24,154 bases of DNA, taken from IMG/VR virus record IMGVR_UViG_3300044986_000312, positions 1 to 24,154 of that record. One strand, written 5' to 3'. The stretch's first letter is position 1. The number at the start of each line of letters is the position of its first letter. This document shows, piece by piece, positions 16,148 through 21,978 of the stretch. Source of the stretch: a virus. The position numbers and the translations under genes were made by a program. The notes under the pieces were generated by a model. It did no database searches. It was not told the DNA's origin and worked only from the letters and a program-made list of their open reading frames with translations.

Positions 16148-16421
16148 TGGCAATCTTGCGAAGAAGCTCGGTTTGTTCGCGCAATTCGCGAGTTTGCTGC
16201 CTTAATTCCGCCTCCTGCCTCATGTTGGCAAGAGAGACCTCCAACTCCGCATTGATGCGACGAAGTCGGTTGATCGATTCCTCGCGGGCTCTGGCAGTAG
16301 AGTCAATCTCTCCGTTGATGACTTGAATGCGGCCCGAATCAAGATCGAATACAGTTCCATTGAATTGCTGGCCATAGCTTACGCTGGCCCCGACGATTAG
16401 TAGTAACGCTAGGTGTTTCAT
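16140..16421 (-). CDS. Exported coiled-coil protein (possible i-spanin-like)
   Basis: The start at 16421 gives 93 residues: MKHLALLLIVGASVSYG|QQ, a Sec-type N-terminus resembling those of the two exported fibre proteins, then a short beta-like segment (FNGTVFDLDSGRIQVING). A long charged helix from about 42 to the end (AREESINRLRRINAELEV, RQQTRELREQTELLRK) has heptad-like Leu/Ile spacing. If the hydrophobic start is an anchor rather than cleaved, the layout equals an inner-membrane spanin; if cleaved, it is a periplasmic coiled coil. Upstream of the ATG there is no good ribosome site; instead one arm of a 9-bp inverted repeat ends 7 bases before it. An in-frame extension to 16586 would run through that structured leader and is rejected. 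Confidence 0.65.
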   Translation of the reverse strand: MKHLALLLIVGASVSYGQQFNGTVFDLDSGRIQVINGEIDSTARAREESINRLRRINAELEVSLANMRQEAELRQQTRELREQTELLRKIANE

Positions 16422-16428
16422 AAAAGTA

Positions 16429-16577
16429 TTGGGAGCGAGGTGGCACAAAACCCAATAGCCCCCCAGCCATTGAATTTTTTCGGCATTTGCATGACGGGTC
16501 TCCCCGCTCCCAAAGAAGGTGGCGGGACTCAGGTCGCTGCACCCCGAATTCTCAGTGTGCCCCTCAGTGATCCCGCC
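16429..16577 (-). promoter_or_regulatory. Two long stems in the leader of the exported coiled-coil gene
   Basis: TTGGGAGCG at 16429-16437 is a perfect 9-bp inverted match to CGCTCCCAA at 16505-16513. GGCGGGA at 16521-16527 matches TCCCGCC at 16571-16577. On the minus strand the last arm of the first stem ends 7 bases before the ATG at 16421, where a ribosome binding site should be. These stems may control translation or be the 3' end of the larger structured RNA upstream. Confidence 0.5.
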
Positions 16578-16655
16578 ATTAGTCATAGATCAATAGACAC
16601 TAGGTTTCGGGGTTTGTTCAAATATTTTATGTATTATTTTTTATGGGAGCTTGCG

Positions 16656-17097
16656 TTACTCGGCGGGGCTGGGCCAGTCGCCCCGCCTTATTAGCGGCTC
16701 CGTTACTTGAGAACACCGTATCGCCGCCTAAATCCCGTTGGATTAATAATTCCTTTGAGCTAGATTCTACCGAATGACTACACCTCGCCCCCGCAGGGGC
16801 AAAGGCAGTAGTCAAGATTTGGACTTCTCATTCCTTATGAGTGAGTTCCCCGCTCTATTCCACAGATCGTAGTCTAGGCTCCGAAGCCGCTATTAGACCA
16901 TCAACAACTACAATCGACCTCCGAGGGTATTATCCCTCGCGCTTACCAAATTACTTTGGATTCCCACGCCGCGTTTAATTTCAAGCAATGGGACGGATGA
17001 CTGGCTGTAAGTGCGGCGGTTTAATCCTTGCATACCTCGTTACAGGTTCTGATGGCGTATGAAACCCCCATCGCGGGTTCTGGTATTTCATCACAGA
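16656..17097 (-). ncRNA. Candidate large structured non-coding RNA (GOLLD/ROOL-like setting)
   Basis: No convincing protein gene covers this block, but it is packed with stems (plus coordinates). Perfect: GGCGGGGC 16662-16669/16680-16687; GACTAC 16776-16781/16808-16813 with an inner GCCCC-CGCA-GGGGC; CTCAT 16827-16831/16837-16841 inside a GGACT/AGTTCC stem; GGCT-CCGA-AGCC 16877-16888; CGAGGG 16922-16927/16934-16939; CCAAA 16946-16950/16955-16959; CGCCGC 16967-16972/17013-17018; ATGAAA 17059-17064/17086-17091. A 9-bp stem (16865-16873/16907-16915) has one non-Watson-Crick pair that is G:U only if the minus strand is transcribed. A candidate promoter lies just upstream on that strand. Giant phage RNAs such as GOLLD and ROOL are typically found in phage genomes near tRNAs, as here. 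Membership is a hypothesis; a very long 5' leader of the 16421 gene is the alternative. The 3' end could be at the GC hairpin near 16662 or further on. Confidence 0.55.
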
Positions 17098-17104
17098 CTC
17101 GCGG

Positions 17105-17133
17105 AGGATATGCGGCGTTCAAAATTAATTCAA
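17105..17133 (-). promoter_or_regulatory. Candidate promoter of the structured RNA
   Basis: Reading the minus strand, TTGAAT (plus 17128-17133) is followed by exactly 17 bases and TATCCT (plus 17105-17110); each box matches 4 of 6 consensus bases, including TTGA and TAT..T. It begins right after the T-run of the minus-strand terminator, so a new transcript would start near 17097, at the beginning of the hairpin-rich block. Confidence 0.45.
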
Positions 17134-17199
17134 GAAAAAAAAGAGGGCGGGGTCTCAGGAAAGCGGTGATGAAGCCAGAACCCAGAGAGAACCCCGCCC
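17134..17199 (-). terminator. Strong rho-independent terminator downstream of the tRNA
   Basis: On the minus strand GGGCGGGGT (17199-17191) pairs perfectly with ACCCCGCCC (17153-17145), extended by an inner CTC/GAG, and is followed at once by TCTTTTTTTTC (17144-17134). The loop is large (37 bases) and may fold further. It would end the tRNA transcript. A smaller hairpin AAAGCCC-GT-GGGCTTT at 17224-17239 lies between tRNA and terminator and could be a processing or second termination signal. Confidence 0.85.
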
Positions 17200-17267
17200 A
17201 AAATGACCATCTCAACTACCGAGAAAGCCCGTGGGCTTTTATCATCAAGATGGAACCTTTAAAGAAG

Positions 17268-17341
17268 TAGCGGGAGTGAGAATTGAACTCACATTGCCCC
17301 AGCTTATGAGACTGGTTAGCCTACCAAGGCTTGTTCCCGCG
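17268..17341 (-). tRNA. tRNA-Met-like (anticodon CAT)
   Basis: On the minus strand the gene folds as a cloverleaf. The acceptor is CGCGGGA/TCCCGCT. The D-arm is AGCC-TTGGTA-GGCT. The anticodon stem CCAGT/GCTGG encloses the loop CTCATAA (anticodon CAT, plus 17306-17308). A T-arm GTGAG-TTCAATT-CTCAC has a normal T-loop. The first acceptor pair would be C1:U72, unpaired as in bacterial initiators (C1:A72), and the anticodon loop equals that of initiator tRNA. However, the three G:C pairs that mark initiators in the anticodon stem are missing, and position 8 is not U. It may be elongator Met, an odd initiator, or an Ile tRNA read after lysidine modification. CCA is not encoded. A good promoter and a terminator flank it on the same strand. 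Confidence 0.8.
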
Positions 17342-17367
17342 ATTGTAAAAGAACTAAGTTGACCGAG

Positions 17368-17396
17368 ATTGAACACCATCCTAGCTTTGTTGTCAA
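17368..17396 (-). promoter_or_regulatory. Candidate tRNA promoter
   Basis: On the minus strand a perfect -35 box TTGACA (plus 17391-17396) is followed by 17 bases and TTCAAT (plus 17368-17373, 4 of 6). Transcription would start near 17361, about 20 bases before the tRNA. On the plus strand the same interval holds TTGACC at 17359-17364, a possible overlapping promoter element for the divergent early operon, though its -10 (TAGCTT) is poor. Confidence 0.5.
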
Positions 17397-17409
17397 ACCC
17401 TACTTATCT

Positions 17410-17883
17410 ATGGAAACACTATCTATCCCAATTAACGAACTGCTTGAAAAAGCCAAGACCCACACCACCTCTGAACTAGCCACCCTCTATTCAAGCGACA
17501 GCGGAACCATCTACCGCATCCTTGCGAGGTATCAGGTGAAGGCCCTTCCCGCCTATGAGCCCATTTCCAAAGAGGTGTTGGAGGAGATATTTGAAGAACC
17601 CACCACGGTTACCGAAGCCGCCGAGCAACTCCATGTCACTCCTGCCACTATTACTACCGCCATCAAGAAGTATGGGCTTTTTGGGGGAGGGAGGAAGCCG
17701 ACTACCAAGGATAAGTTCAGTGGGTTTCGGGCTTTCAAGGTGCTGGGATATATGCTGAAAAATCCCGAAGAAAACCTAGCCTCTATCGGACGCCACTTCA
17801 ACTGCACCCGTGAGTATGTGAGGCAGATCAGGGAAGCTGGCATTGCCGAGGGAATTATCAAGGGAGAGGTGACCAATGAGTGA
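17410..17883 (+). CDS. Triple helix-turn-helix DNA-binding protein, probable regulator
   Basis: The ATG at 17410 (METLSIPINELLEKAK) is preferred over a TTG at 17359 that would lie in the divergent promoter region. The 157-residue protein carries three HTH-like segments: about 20-43 (SELATLYSSDSGTIYRILAR), 65-88 (TVTEAAEQLHVTPATITTAI) and 121-144 (NLASIGRHFNCTREYVRQIR). The last two match the 'A-x-x-L-x-V/C-T-x-x-x-x-x-I' pattern of sequence-specific binders. As first gene of the long plus-strand operon, divergent from the tRNA/RNA block, it is a natural candidate for controlling both directions. It could also be a replication-origin binder. Its stop overlaps the next start by 8 bases. Confidence 0.75.
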   Translation: METLSIPINELLEKAKTHTTSELATLYSSDSGTIYRILARYQVKALPAYEPISKEVLEEIFEEPTTVTEAAEQLHVTPATITTAIKKYGLFGGGRKPTTKDKFSGFRAFKVLGYMLKNPEENLASIGRHFNCTREYVRQIREAGIAEGIIKGEVTNE

Positions 17884-18172
17884 TATGACTGTAGGTTGCA
17901 TCCGAACGACTGTAACACCCCCAATAGCGGGCGGGATTTACGAGGCACTGCTGGAGAAGGCTCAACGAGAAAACGAGGAGCAAGCCAGATTGCTAGGCAA
18001 GGGAGGAGAGCGCGAAGCCCGACTCGCTACCGAACGAGACCACTACAAGCAAGCCTTGGAAGAGATCGCGACAACCATCCAAGAATACAAAGACTCCATG
18101 ATCCAAGAGCCAGCCGAAGACTTTATCTGGGCCATCAAGGCTTGGGCGGATAAGAAGTTGAAAGAAATTTAA
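17876..18172 (+). CDS. Coiled-coil protein, function unknown
   Basis: This 98-residue protein starts MSDMTVGCIRTTVTPP, overlapping the previous stop as ATGAGTGA. From residue 20 to 75 it is a continuous charged helix (ALLEKAQRENEEQARLLG, EREARLATERDHYKQALEEI) and it ends KAWADKKLKEI. It resembles small coiled-coil proteins common in phage early operons, with no catalytic motif. It may be a partner of the HTH regulator encoded just before it. Function not recognised. Confidence 0.75.
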   Translation: MSDMTVGCIRTTVTPPIAGGIYEALLEKAQRENEEQARLLGKGGEREARLATERDHYKQALEEIATTIQEYKDSMIQEPAEDFIWAIKAWADKKLKEI

Positions 18173-18191
18173 CCCGCTTTTTCTTTGGAAA

Positions 18192-18650
18192 ATGACTAGT
18201 CCACGCCGCAGCAAGGAAACCCCGCCTCCGAAACCAGAAACGATGCGGGTTCCCCAACATCCCACAGCAGAACAAGCAGCACTGGCTTGTCTGATGGATC
18301 AAGCCAACTTATCAGTCCCGCTTACAAGTTCCCACTTCTTCACCCCCGCCAACAGGATTGTCTTTGAGGTGATCAAGGAACTCCATGAGAAAAACCAGCC
18401 AGTCAGCATAATGACTGTCCGCGTCATGCTGGAGGCCAAGGGACTCCTAGGGCAGGCAGGAGGAGACCCGTCCCGCTACTTCGACTTCGGAGGAGGAGGC
18501 AACGCCGTCCTTGACTACTACTACCACTATCTGGAAGATACCCGCCAGAACCGCGATGCCCTTCTATTTATCAATGCCCACATGGAAGATCTGTCCAAAT
18601 GCCGAATCAATGCCAAGGACTTTGTCGCCCAACTGCAGGAGATTGTCTAA
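18192..18650 (+). CDS. Stand-alone DnaB N-terminal-domain protein
   Basis: This 152-residue protein has a Pro-rich start (MTSPRRSKETPPPKPETM) and then the pattern of the DnaB helicase N-domain. The parts are HPTAEQAALACLMDQ near 23-37, SHFFTPANRIVFEVIKELHE near 47-66, QPVSIMTVRVMLEAKGLLG near 69-87, and Y...LEDTRQNRDALLFINAH near 111-130. There is no linker, P-loop or RecA domain, and the stop is followed directly by the next gene, so it is not a simple truncation fragment left in a helicase gene. In DnaB this domain forms the N-terminal collar and binds primase. A free copy might load, cap or inhibit a helicase, or recruit host primase. The full-length phage DnaB is encoded 5 kb away on the other strand. 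The domain call is by pattern; the role is speculation. Confidence 0.7.
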   Translation: MTSPRRSKETPPPKPETMRVPQHPTAEQAALACLMDQANLSVPLTSSHFFTPANRIVFEVIKELHEKNQPVSIMTVRVMLEAKGLLGQAGGDPSRYFDFGGGGNAVLDYYYHYLEDTRQNRDALLFINAHMEDLSKCRINAKDFVAQLQEIV

Positions 18651-18968
18651 ATGGGAGTTGCTTTACCAGCGGGCTATGTGGAGGTAAGAAAAGGAGATGC
18701 TATGAGCGATACACCAGATTCCGTGCCACTAATCGAACAGCTTAAAGATGTTCCGATTGATGGATATGACTCTTATCCTATTAGTAGTTTTTATCATAAA
18801 AATATCCCTTATGGGCAGTTATGCCATGATGCTTCCGAAGAAATTCAAAGGATAAAAAATGAGTGCGAAGCTTATAGGTTGTTGGCTATTGAGGCTTTAA
18901 AAGAGCTAAAATTACACTGTAAAGATCCAATTCACGAAGAGCAATTAAAGTCTTTACTGATTTCCTAA
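18651..18968 (+). CDS. Small unknown protein, AT-rich gene
   Basis: The first ATG (18651) touches the previous stop (TAAATG) with AGGAG 9 bases upstream, and gives 105 residues beginning MGVALPAGYVEVRKGDAM. A second in-frame ATG at 18702 has AAGGAG 5 bases before it and could be the main start (88 residues). The body is acidic and helical (ASEEIQRIKNECEAYRLLA, EALKELKLHC). From about 18715 the DNA turns clearly AT-rich compared with the genes before it, which continues into the next gene and suggests a separate origin. No family recognised. Confidence 0.65.
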   Translation: MGVALPAGYVEVRKGDAMSDTPDSVPLIEQLKDVPIDGYDSYPISSFYHKNIPYGQLCHDASEEIQRIKNECEAYRLLAIEALKELKLHCKDPIHEEQLKSLLIS

Positions 18969-18970
18969 GA

Positions 18971-18991
18971 TATGCTAAGTTTATTAGCATA
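18971..18991. promoter_or_regulatory. Perfect 8-bp palindromic hairpin just before a start codon
   Basis: TATGCTAA (18971-18978) and TTAGCATA (18984-18991) are perfect inverted repeats around GTTTA, placed 2 bases after the previous stop and ending at the base before the ATG at 18992. It could be an operator, or an RNA hairpin hiding the ribosome site of the zinc-ribbon nuclease. It lacks a following T-run, so it is not a good terminator. Confidence 0.6.
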
Positions 18992-19861
18992 ATGCTTACA
19001 TATTGCTCATATCAGCACACTTGCAAACAATGCGGAAGAAAATTTACTGGCGTAAAGAATAGGATATATTGCTCATACAAGTGTGCCTACACAGACAAAG
19101 AAAGGCTTAAAGATAACAACAAAAAAGACAGGGGCACATCTAATTGCAAGCGGTGCGGAAAAGAATTTTCAATAACAACAAAGTCTCCTCGCGGGATTTT
19201 TTGTTCCCGAAATTGTTCTGGAAAGTATACTTACGAAAAAGTATTGTCTGATTACCCAAGACCGACAAAACCAAAGGTCACCCTAAAGTGTGAGCATTGC
19301 AAAAAGCCGTTTGATGTTATCCCATTCTTTGCCAAAATAAGAAGGTTTTGCTCTCAGTCTTGTGCTACTCTTGGATCAACAAAGAAAAGAACCATGACCA
19401 TCCGAAGCCGATTTAAACATTATGGGGGATATTCCCGATGTAAATACGGCTGGCATCAAATAGGAGACCAAGAGATCTTTGCTCGCAGCCTATGGGAATC
19501 CAACTACGCCTACTACTTGGAGTGGCTGCGGAAGAACGGGGCAATACAGTCTTGGGAGCATGAGCCAGAGACCTTCTGGTTTGAGGGCATCAAGCGCGGC
19601 GTCTGCTCTTACCTTCCCGACTTCAAAGTTGTAGAGAACAACGGAGATGTTGTTTACCACGAAGTCAAGGGATGGATGGACAAGAAAAGCATCACCAAAC
19701 TGAAGCGGATGAAGAAATACCATCCGACAGTCAAACTCTTCTTGGCTGATTCCAAGTGGTTCGCCCAGAACGTCAAGAAGCTTTCGGGACTTGTGACAGG
19801 ATGGGGGACGGAGCCAGTTAGCAAGGACAGGAAAAAACTCGCGGCCAAGAGGAGACGTTGA
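18992..19861 (+). CDS. Three zinc ribbons fused to a PD-(D/E)XK endonuclease domain
   Basis: The 289-residue protein has three zinc-ribbon units: CKQC...YCSYKC at 11-31, CKRC...FCSRNC at 52-75, and CEHC...FCSQSC at 100-124. A nuclease domain of DUF1064/VRR-like type follows: RSLWESNYAYYLEWL with Glu169, a W-x-EPETFWFEG segment, SYLPDF with Asp210, and YHEVKG with Glu224-x-Lys226. The order E...PD...ExK is the PD-(D/E)XK active site, so cleavage of branched or specific DNA (for example a resolvase role) is likely. DNA coding the ribbons is AT-rich; the nuclease half, from about 19440, is more GC-rich and codon-matched to the phage, suggesting a recent domain fusion. It ends in a basic tail (KKLAAKRRR). 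Confidence 0.8.
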   Translation: MLTYCSYQHTCKQCGRKFTGVKNRIYCSYKCAYTDKERLKDNNKKDRGTSNCKRCGKEFSITTKSPRGIFCSRNCSGKYTYEKVLSDYPRPTKPKVTLKCEHCKKPFDVIPFFAKIRRFCSQSCATLGSTKKRTMTIRSRFKHYGGYSRCKYGWHQIGDQEIFARSLWESNYAYYLEWLRKNGAIQSWEHEPETFWFEGIKRGVCSYLPDFKVVENNGDVVYHEVKGWMDKKSITKLKRMKKYHPTVKLFLADSKWFAQNVKKLSGLVTGWGTEPVSKDRKKLAAKRRR

Positions 19862-19873
19862 TAGAGTTGTTCA

Positions 19874-20038
19874 ATGAATCAGGAGCAGTTTGATAAAGAT
19901 CTCACCATCCGCTTTGACGATACAGGAGCCCTGATGCCGTTCCCAGAGCAGGAAGAGGGATTTGAGGATAATCCGATTAGACAATTGTTTGAACGAGTGG
20001 AAGATTTAGATGTCGAACCTGCTGATGAAGAAGACTGA
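19874..20038 (+). CDS. Small acidic protein
   Basis: An ATG at 19874 opens a 54-residue frame beginning MNQEQFDKDLTIRFDDTG and ending VEDLDVEPADEED. It is strongly acidic with a short amphipathic middle (IRQLFERVEDL). It fills the gap between the nuclease and the metallopeptidase genes and overlaps the latter's start by 29 bases. AGTTGTTCA precedes it, without a clear ribosome site. Such acidic phage miniproteins can be DNA mimics or inhibitors, but nothing specific shows that here. Confidence 0.6.
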   Translation: MNQEQFDKDLTIRFDDTGALMPFPEQEEGFEDNPIRQLFERVEDLDVEPADEED

Positions 20039-20606
20039 TCAAAGCGTCATTGAGTTTCTGGGTAAGTCGATACTGAAGTATCGCAACTACCGCTTTACTT
20101 TTACACCCCAGAAACACCTGATCACGGGCAAGGCTACGTCCGTGGGATGGGCCGATGACAAAGAAGTCCGTATCGCCACCAAGCGCCCCCTTTCAACGTG
20201 GATCGATGTCTTTGTCCATGAGACCTGTCATATCGATCAACAGGTGCAACGCCCTAAATGGTATAAGCCAAGGGAGGATGCTGTCGGAAAGCTGGACGAA
20301 TGGCTGGGTGGAAAGAACGTCCACGATATCAAAAAGTATATACTTCTTGTGACAGAACTAGAGTGGGACTGCGAACGCCGCTCCATCCGAAAAATCACCC
20401 GCAACAAGCTTCCAATCGACCTCAAGGAATATGCCCAGAGAGCCAACGCCTACGTCATTGGCTACCACTGGACGCTGGCCAATCGCAAGTGGTGCAAGAA
20501 AAGCTATGAAGAAGACAGCGTGTGGGGTGGTATGCCCAAAACCATGGTTTCGCTGTCTGTCGCTTTAAATCCTCCTCGCAAACTTACCGACCTGTACTAT
20601 GATTGA
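20010..20606 (+). CDS. Zinc metallopeptidase-like protein (HExxH)
   Basis: The 198-residue protein contains DVFVHETCHIDQQ, with His70-Glu71-x-x-His74, the zinc-binding and catalytic motif of zincins. Further on, TELEWDCERRSIR near 115-127 offers acidic residues for the third metal ligand. A C-terminal half has YAQRANAYVIGYHWTLANR. Proteins with HExxH, then E-x-D-x-E, then an 'ANAY' helix occur in many tailed phages as unnamed metallopeptidase-like genes; substrate and role are unknown. It may start at 20010 or at the in-frame ATG at 20025. It lies in the early operon rather than with lysis or head genes, which argues against a cell-wall or head protease role. The stop overlaps the next start by 8 bases. 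Confidence 0.7.
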   Translation: MSNLLMKKTDQSVIEFLGKSILKYRNYRFTFTPQKHLITGKATSVGWADDKEVRIATKRPLSTWIDVFVHETCHIDQQVQRPKWYKPREDAVGKLDEWLGGKNVHDIKKYILLVTELEWDCERRSIRKITRNKLPIDLKEYAQRANAYVIGYHWTLANRKWCKKSYEEDSVWGGMPKTMVSLSVALNPPRKLTDLYYD

Positions 20607-20877
20607 TTTAATGAACAGCCTCAATGGTAGCAACGGAAATGGTTCCATTTCATGTCCATCCTGCTCGGAACTGGCAACCATCCAAGACATCATTTCTGAC
20701 TACCAGACATTTGACAACGAATCCCCATCCATCACCATCGATCTTCTTATCTCGGAGGTGAAGATGTGGCGGGCCAAAGATTCCTACGAACGAAAGTTAA
20801 AATCCACCCTGATTGCCTCGACAGTTAAAAAGTTGGCGCAACAAGGCTTTCAAATTGATGGAAACCCAGATAATTAG
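20599..20877 (+). CDS. Small unknown protein with CPSC motif
   Basis: This 92-residue protein starts MIDLMNSLNGSNGNGS (the second Met at 20611 is an alternative), has a single CPSC pair near 19-22, then a helical acidic body (TIQDIISDYQTF, TIDLLISEVKMWRAKDSYE, LIASTVKKLAQQGF). A lone CxxC does not make a full zinc site unless two chains pair. It overlaps the genes on both sides (8 bases upstream, 20 bases downstream), which supports co-translation. Function unknown. Confidence 0.65.
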   Translation: MIDLMNSLNGSNGNGSISCPSCSELATIQDIISDYQTFDNESPSITIDLLISEVKMWRAKDSYERKLKSTLIASTVKKLAQQGFQIDGNPDN

Positions 20878-21307
20878 CGGCAAGTGGCAAGCCCGCTTTA
20901 TCAAGCTGGCCGAAGAAATCTCGACTTGGAGCAAAGATCTAAGCTCCAGAGTTGGGGCTGTTATTGTTCGCCCAGACCGCACTATCTGCTCTGTGGGGTT
21001 CAACGGGTTTCCCCGTGGGGTGGAGGACTCACAGTCCGCTATCGCAAATCGCGATACCAAGCTGCTTCGTACAATCCACGCAGAACTCAATGCTATCCTC
21101 TCGGCCAAGGAGTCGCTAATAGGCTATTCCATCTTTGTCTGGCCCTTCCAGCCATGCTCCCAATGTGCTGCCGCCATCATCCAAGCGGGCATAGCCGATG
21201 TCTATTGTCCGTTCAACGACCATCTCGCCAACGAGCGTTGGTCGGAGTCTTTCAAAGCCGCGTTGCAAATGTTTGACGAGGCGGAAGTTAGAGTAATTTA
21301 TTCTTGA
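20858..21307 (+). CDS. Deoxycytidylate deaminase
   Basis: The ATG at 20858 gives 149 residues (METQIISGKWQARFIKLAEE). It contains the cytidine/dCMP deaminase zinc motifs: TIHAELNAIL with His74 and catalytic Glu76, and PFQPCSQC with Cys100 and Cys103. SSRVGAVIVRPDRT and SVGFNGFPRGVEDS are also typical of dCMP deaminases, which turn dCMP into dUMP to feed thymidylate synthesis. Length and motif order are normal. In phages the enzyme balances nucleotides for rapid replication. No thymidylate synthase gene is visible in the window, so it would rely on the host or on a gene outside it. It sits in the early operon among small genes. Confidence 0.9.
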   Translation: METQIISGKWQARFIKLAEEISTWSKDLSSRVGAVIVRPDRTICSVGFNGFPRGVEDSQSAIANRDTKLLRTIHAELNAILSAKESLIGYSIFVWPFQPCSQCAAAIIQAGIADVYCPFNDHLANERWSESFKAALQMFDEAEVRVIYS

Positions 21308-21309
21308 CA

Positions 21310-21558
21310 ATGAACATCCCAGCGTATTATGTGTCTAAGCCTAATATGAGCAATGGACTTACCAGAGTCTTTGAGTGGGTTAGTGGCTGGAGGGAATACT
21401 CGGAGTTTGAGCATGACCACGAAGGTTACATTACTACCGAGCGATGCGGAGACGGAAACGCTATGTTTCTATGGCGGGTTGACAAAGATCCCGCCCACCT
21501 TGACTATACCTATATTGACGGGAAGATGTTTGTCAGATTCTCTGACAACGCCCACTAA
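21310..21558 (+). CDS. Small unknown protein
   Basis: The ATG at 21310 (MNIPAYYVSKPNMSNG) is preferred to a TTG six bases earlier; it begins just after the deaminase stop. The 82-residue protein is rich in aromatic and acidic residues (VFEWVSGWREYSEFEHDHEG, AMFLWRVDKDPAHLDYTYIDG) and looks like a small beta-rich domain. No catalytic motif, signal or membrane segment. I do not recognise it. Confidence 0.65.
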   Translation: MNIPAYYVSKPNMSNGLTRVFEWVSGWREYSEFEHDHEGYITTERCGDGNAMFLWRVDKDPAHLDYTYIDGKMFVRFSDNAH

Positions 21559-21566
21559 TTAACTTT

Positions 21567-21770
21567 ATGGAAGAACAAAAAAACACTAGGCTGAAAATTG
21601 CAGCACAAATAACCCAAGGTCTCTTGGCTTCACAAAACCCCGAAAAGGGATGGAACTTAGACACACTGGCCATCTTGTCCCTCAAGATTGCTGACAATCT
21701 AATCCACTTTAACGAAAAAGAAAAATTGCCCGAACTTATTTCGGCTGCACCAAAAACAGAAAATGAGTGA
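21567..21770 (+). CDS. Small helical unknown protein
   Basis: This 67-residue protein starts MEEQKNTRLKIAAQITQGLLASQ and continues with GWNLDTLAILSLKIADNLIHF. It is mostly helical with an acidic end. Similar short phage proteins exist with 'A..I..GLLAs......' and 'La..Sl.IAd.Li' segments, all of unknown role. It begins 8 bases after the previous stop and overlaps the next gene by 8 bases (ATGAGTGA). Confidence 0.65.
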   Translation: MEEQKNTRLKIAAQITQGLLASQNPEKGWNLDTLAILSLKIADNLIHFNEKEKLPELISAAPKTENE

Positions 21771-21978
21771 TTTAGAAATAAACAAAGAGGATCAAAGGCG
21801 GATCAACAATGCCTTTTTTGCCAAGTCCGTAAAACCGCTTCCTCTTGGGGTTCTTATCGGCGCAGTAAAAAAAGAAGAAGAGATTGATGTGGCGATTAGC
21901 AATGAAGACATTGCTGACATCTACAACGCAATCAACGGCGAATCACCCTTTGACAAATCCGATGGACACGAAGAATAG
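21763..21978 (+). CDS. Small acidic unknown protein
   Basis: This 71-residue protein starts MSDLEINKEDQRRINNAFF and contains KPLPLGVLIGAVKKEEEID and SNEDIADIYNAINGESPF. It is acidic and probably helical. It is coupled to the previous gene by an 8-base overlap and shares 17 bases with the next one. No family recognised. Confidence 0.6.
   Translation: MSDLEINKEDQRRINNAFFAKSVKPLPLGVLIGAVKKEEEIDVAISNEDIADIYNAINGESPFDKSDGHEE

Noticed and set aside
16770-16800. D-arm-like stretch (minus GGTGTAGTCATTCGGTAG) suggesting a second tRNA
   Set aside because: No matching anticodon stem or T-arm follows and the bases are better used in the GACTAC/GTAGTC stem.
16627-16815. 62-residue minus-strand frame over the GC hairpins
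   Set aside because: It is explained by base composition of the stems (runs of GCC/GGC) and shows no protein-like features or start signal.
16981-17091. 36-residue minus-strand frame starting MKYQNPRWGFHTPSEP within the structured block
   Set aside because: It reads like protein in places, but has no ribosome site, lies in dense stems, and its start overlaps a hairpin. A leader peptide cannot be fully excluded.
16656-17200. tmRNA, RNase P RNA, 16S/18S rRNA fragment or group I/II intron
   Set aside because: None of the hallmark sequences I know (tmRNA tRNA-like ends and tag, the RNase P GAGGAAAGTCC segment, domain V, rRNA signature stretches) could be found by eye on either strand.
17028-17270. 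Plus-strand 80-residue frame across the terminator
   Set aside because: It runs through the minus-strand terminator stem and T-run, and has no ribosome site.
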